Shown here one piece after another: positions 32,685 through 33,839 of a stretch of DNA of 33,839 nt. A program made the position numbers and the translations under genes. Source of the DNA: Streptomyces ossamyceticus (GTDB lineage Bacteria; Actinomycetota; Actinomycetes; Streptomycetales; Streptomycetaceae); NCBI RefSeq assembly GCF_001418475.1, contig NZ_LIQX01000025.1:1-33839 (forward strand), given 5' to 3'. The notes under the pieces were generated by a model. The model was given only the letters and a program-made list of their open reading frames with translations, did not search any database and was not told the origin of the DNA. Positions within the stretch are counted from its first letter, which is position 1. Each line of letters opens with the position of its first letter.

Positions 32685-33761
32685 ATGGAACTTGCCTACA
32701 TTCCCAGCCCGTCGCGCGGGGTGCTGTACCTCGGTCCCGTCCCGCTGCGCGGCTACGCCTTCTGCATCATCATCGGTGTCTTCGTAGCCGTCTGGCTCGG
32801 CAACAAACGCTGGGTCGCCCGGGGCGGGCGCGCCGGCACGATCGCCGACATCGCGGTCTGGGCCGTTCCCTTCGGCCTGATCGGCGGTCGGCTCTACCAC
32901 GTGATCACGGACTACGAGCTGTACTTCAGCGAGGGCCGTGACTGGGTGGACGCCTTCAAGGTGTGGGAGGGCGGCCTCGGCATCTGGGGCGCGATCGCCC
33001 TCGGCGCCGTCGGCGCGTGGATCGGCTGCCGCCGCCGCGGCATCCCGCTGCCCGCGTACGCCGACGCCGTCGCGCCGGGCATCGCCCTCGCCCAGGCGAT
33101 CGGACGCTGGGGCAACTGGTTCAACCAGGAGCTGTACGGCAGGCCGACGGATCTGCCCTGGGCCCTGGAGATCACGTCCTCCACGGACGGCCGGATGCCG
33201 GGCACCTACCACCCGACCTTCCTGTACGAGTCGCTGTGGTGCATCGGCGTCGCGGTGCTGGTCATCTGGGCCGACCGGCGCTTCCGGCTCGGGCACGGGC
33301 GGGCGTTCGCCCTGTACGTCGCCGCGTACTGCGCGGGGCGGTTCTGGATCGAGTACATGCGGGTCGACGACGCGCACCACATCCTGGGCCTGCGGCTCAA
33401 CAACTGGACCGCGCTGTTCGTGTTCGTGCTCGCCGTGATCTACATCGTGCTGTCGGCCCGGAAGCGGCCGGGGCGCGAGGAGATCGTCGAGCCGGGCGCC
33501 GGTGACGGCGACGACGATTCCACCGCCCTGAAGAAGGACGCGGACACGGAGTCGGAGAAGGCCGCCGACGAGACGACCGGCAAGAGCTCCGAGAAGACCG
33601 CCGAGAAGACCGCTGACAAGGGGGCCGACTCCGGTGAGCCCTCGGACAAGGCTTCCGGGACGGCCGAGAAGAAGCCGGACGCGAAGGCCGAGAAGGACGC
33701 GAAGGCCGAGAAGGACGCGAAGGTATCGGACGCCGCGCCGCAGGCCGCCGAGAAGAGCTGA
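32685..33761 (+). CDS. lgt: Phosphatidylglycerol-prolipoprotein diacylglyceryl transferase
   Basis: A 358-residue membrane enzyme that transfers diacylglycerol to the lipobox cysteine of prelipoproteins. The Lgt signature GRWGNWFNQELYG is at residues 140-152; LRGYAFCIIIGV, GGRLYHVITDYELYF, WEGGLGIWGAIALG, YHPTFLYESLW and YCAGRFWIEYMRVD are other conserved segments of the multi-helix core. The last ~95 residues are a disordered Lys/Asp/Glu/Ala/Ser-rich tail with repeated KDAKAE units, not needed in short Lgt proteins but frequent in actinobacteria. The ATG at 32685 lacks a ribosome-binding site and is preceded by an inverted repeat with a -10-like TAGCGT. A perfect palindrome follows at the window end. 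Confidence 0.96.
   Translation: MELAYIPSPSRGVLYLGPVPLRGYAFCIIIGVFVAVWLGNKRWVARGGRAGTIADIAVWAVPFGLIGGRLYHVITDYELYFSEGRDWVDAFKVWEGGLGIWGAIALGAVGAWIGCRRRGIPLPAYADAVAPGIALAQAIGRWGNWFNQELYGRPTDLPWALEITSSTDGRMPGTYHPTFLYESLWCIGVAVLVIWADRRFRLGHGRAFALYVAAYCAGRFWIEYMRVDDAHHILGLRLNNWTALFVFVLAVIYIVLSARKRPGREEIVEPGAGDGDDDSTALKKDADTESEKAADETTGKSSEKTAEKTADKGADSGEPSDKASGTAEKKPDAKAEKDAKAEKDAKVSDAAPQAAEKS
33678..33723. repeat. lgt: 18-bp tandem repeat in the lgt tail
   Basis: The unit GACGCGAAGGCCGAGAAG occurs at 33678-33695 and 33696-33713, with a partial third copy to about 33723. It encodes DAKAEK repeats in the disordered C-terminal tail. Confidence 0.9.
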
Positions 33762-33809
33762 GGCCCGCTCGCCCGCTGCGACCCGCCGTCTCGCGACGGA
33801 CGTCGTCAC

Positions 33810-33839
33810 CGCCCACCCGCCGGATCCGGCGGGTGGGCG
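33810..33839. terminator. Perfect palindrome, probable lgt terminator
   Basis: CGCCCACCCGCCGGA (33810-33824) is followed directly by its reverse complement TCCGGCGGGTGGGCG (33825-33839), ending at the last base of the window. It lies 48 bases after the lgt stop and may extend beyond the edge. Confidence 0.8.

Overview
The window is high-GC (about 70% or more) actinobacterial DNA. Strong G/C bias at the third codon position, frequent GTG starts, and the gene content and order point to a Streptomyces chromosome core region. From memory it matches the S. coelicolor neighbourhood running from dnaE (SCO2064) through the his operon to trpCMBA and lgt (SCO2034). I see no phage, insertion sequence, CRISPR array, tRNA or rRNA.

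Layout. 1-882: N-terminal part of a minus-strand AAA-ATPase regulator, cut by the window edge. 1096-1734: a lipoprotein. 1895-3493: a membrane-anchored DsbA-like thioredoxin-fold protein and a multi-pass membrane protein (minus). 3579-4937: a DUF2252 protein (minus), divergent from dnaE at 5164-8703. 8806-8970: a tiny basic protein (minus), divergent from an NYN-domain protein (9214-10422). 10559-13203: an ABC-2 exporter pair and a DUF2567 membrane protein. 13202-13430: one large nested palindrome filling the intergenic gap. 13432-15790 (minus): YbaK-type deacylase, Lon-N-domain protein and a repeat-type hypothetical. 15940-17523 (minus): a long beta-repeat membrane protein.

The his operon follows on the plus strand: hisD-hisC-hisB, a 54-residue membrane protein, hisH, priA, a RidA-family protein and hisF. 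Many of the junctions are 4-base overlaps. After a terminator and a minus-strand TIGR03085 gene come hisI, trpE, three small membrane-protein genes usually found beside trp genes (TIGR02234, HGxxPAAW, DUF2752), then trpC, trpM, trpB and trpA. A second DsbA-like protein and lgt close the window.

How the genes work together. hisD, C, B, H, F, I and priA supply most of histidine biosynthesis; hisG and hisE are not in the window. trpE, C, B and A supply part of tryptophan biosynthesis; trpG, trpD and a dedicated trpF are absent, and PriA is expected to supply the TrpF step. The clearest genome-scale pattern is that about ten genes have a -10-like hexamer (TAGGCT, CACAAT, GATAGT and similar) ending 6-10 bases before the start codon with little or no Shine-Dalgarno sequence, the layout of leaderless mRNAs. 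I found no clearly new multi-gene system. The best leads are the membrane micro-protein inside the his operon, the three-gene membrane cluster in the trp region, the nested palindrome, and promoter elements built into a terminator or a stop codon.
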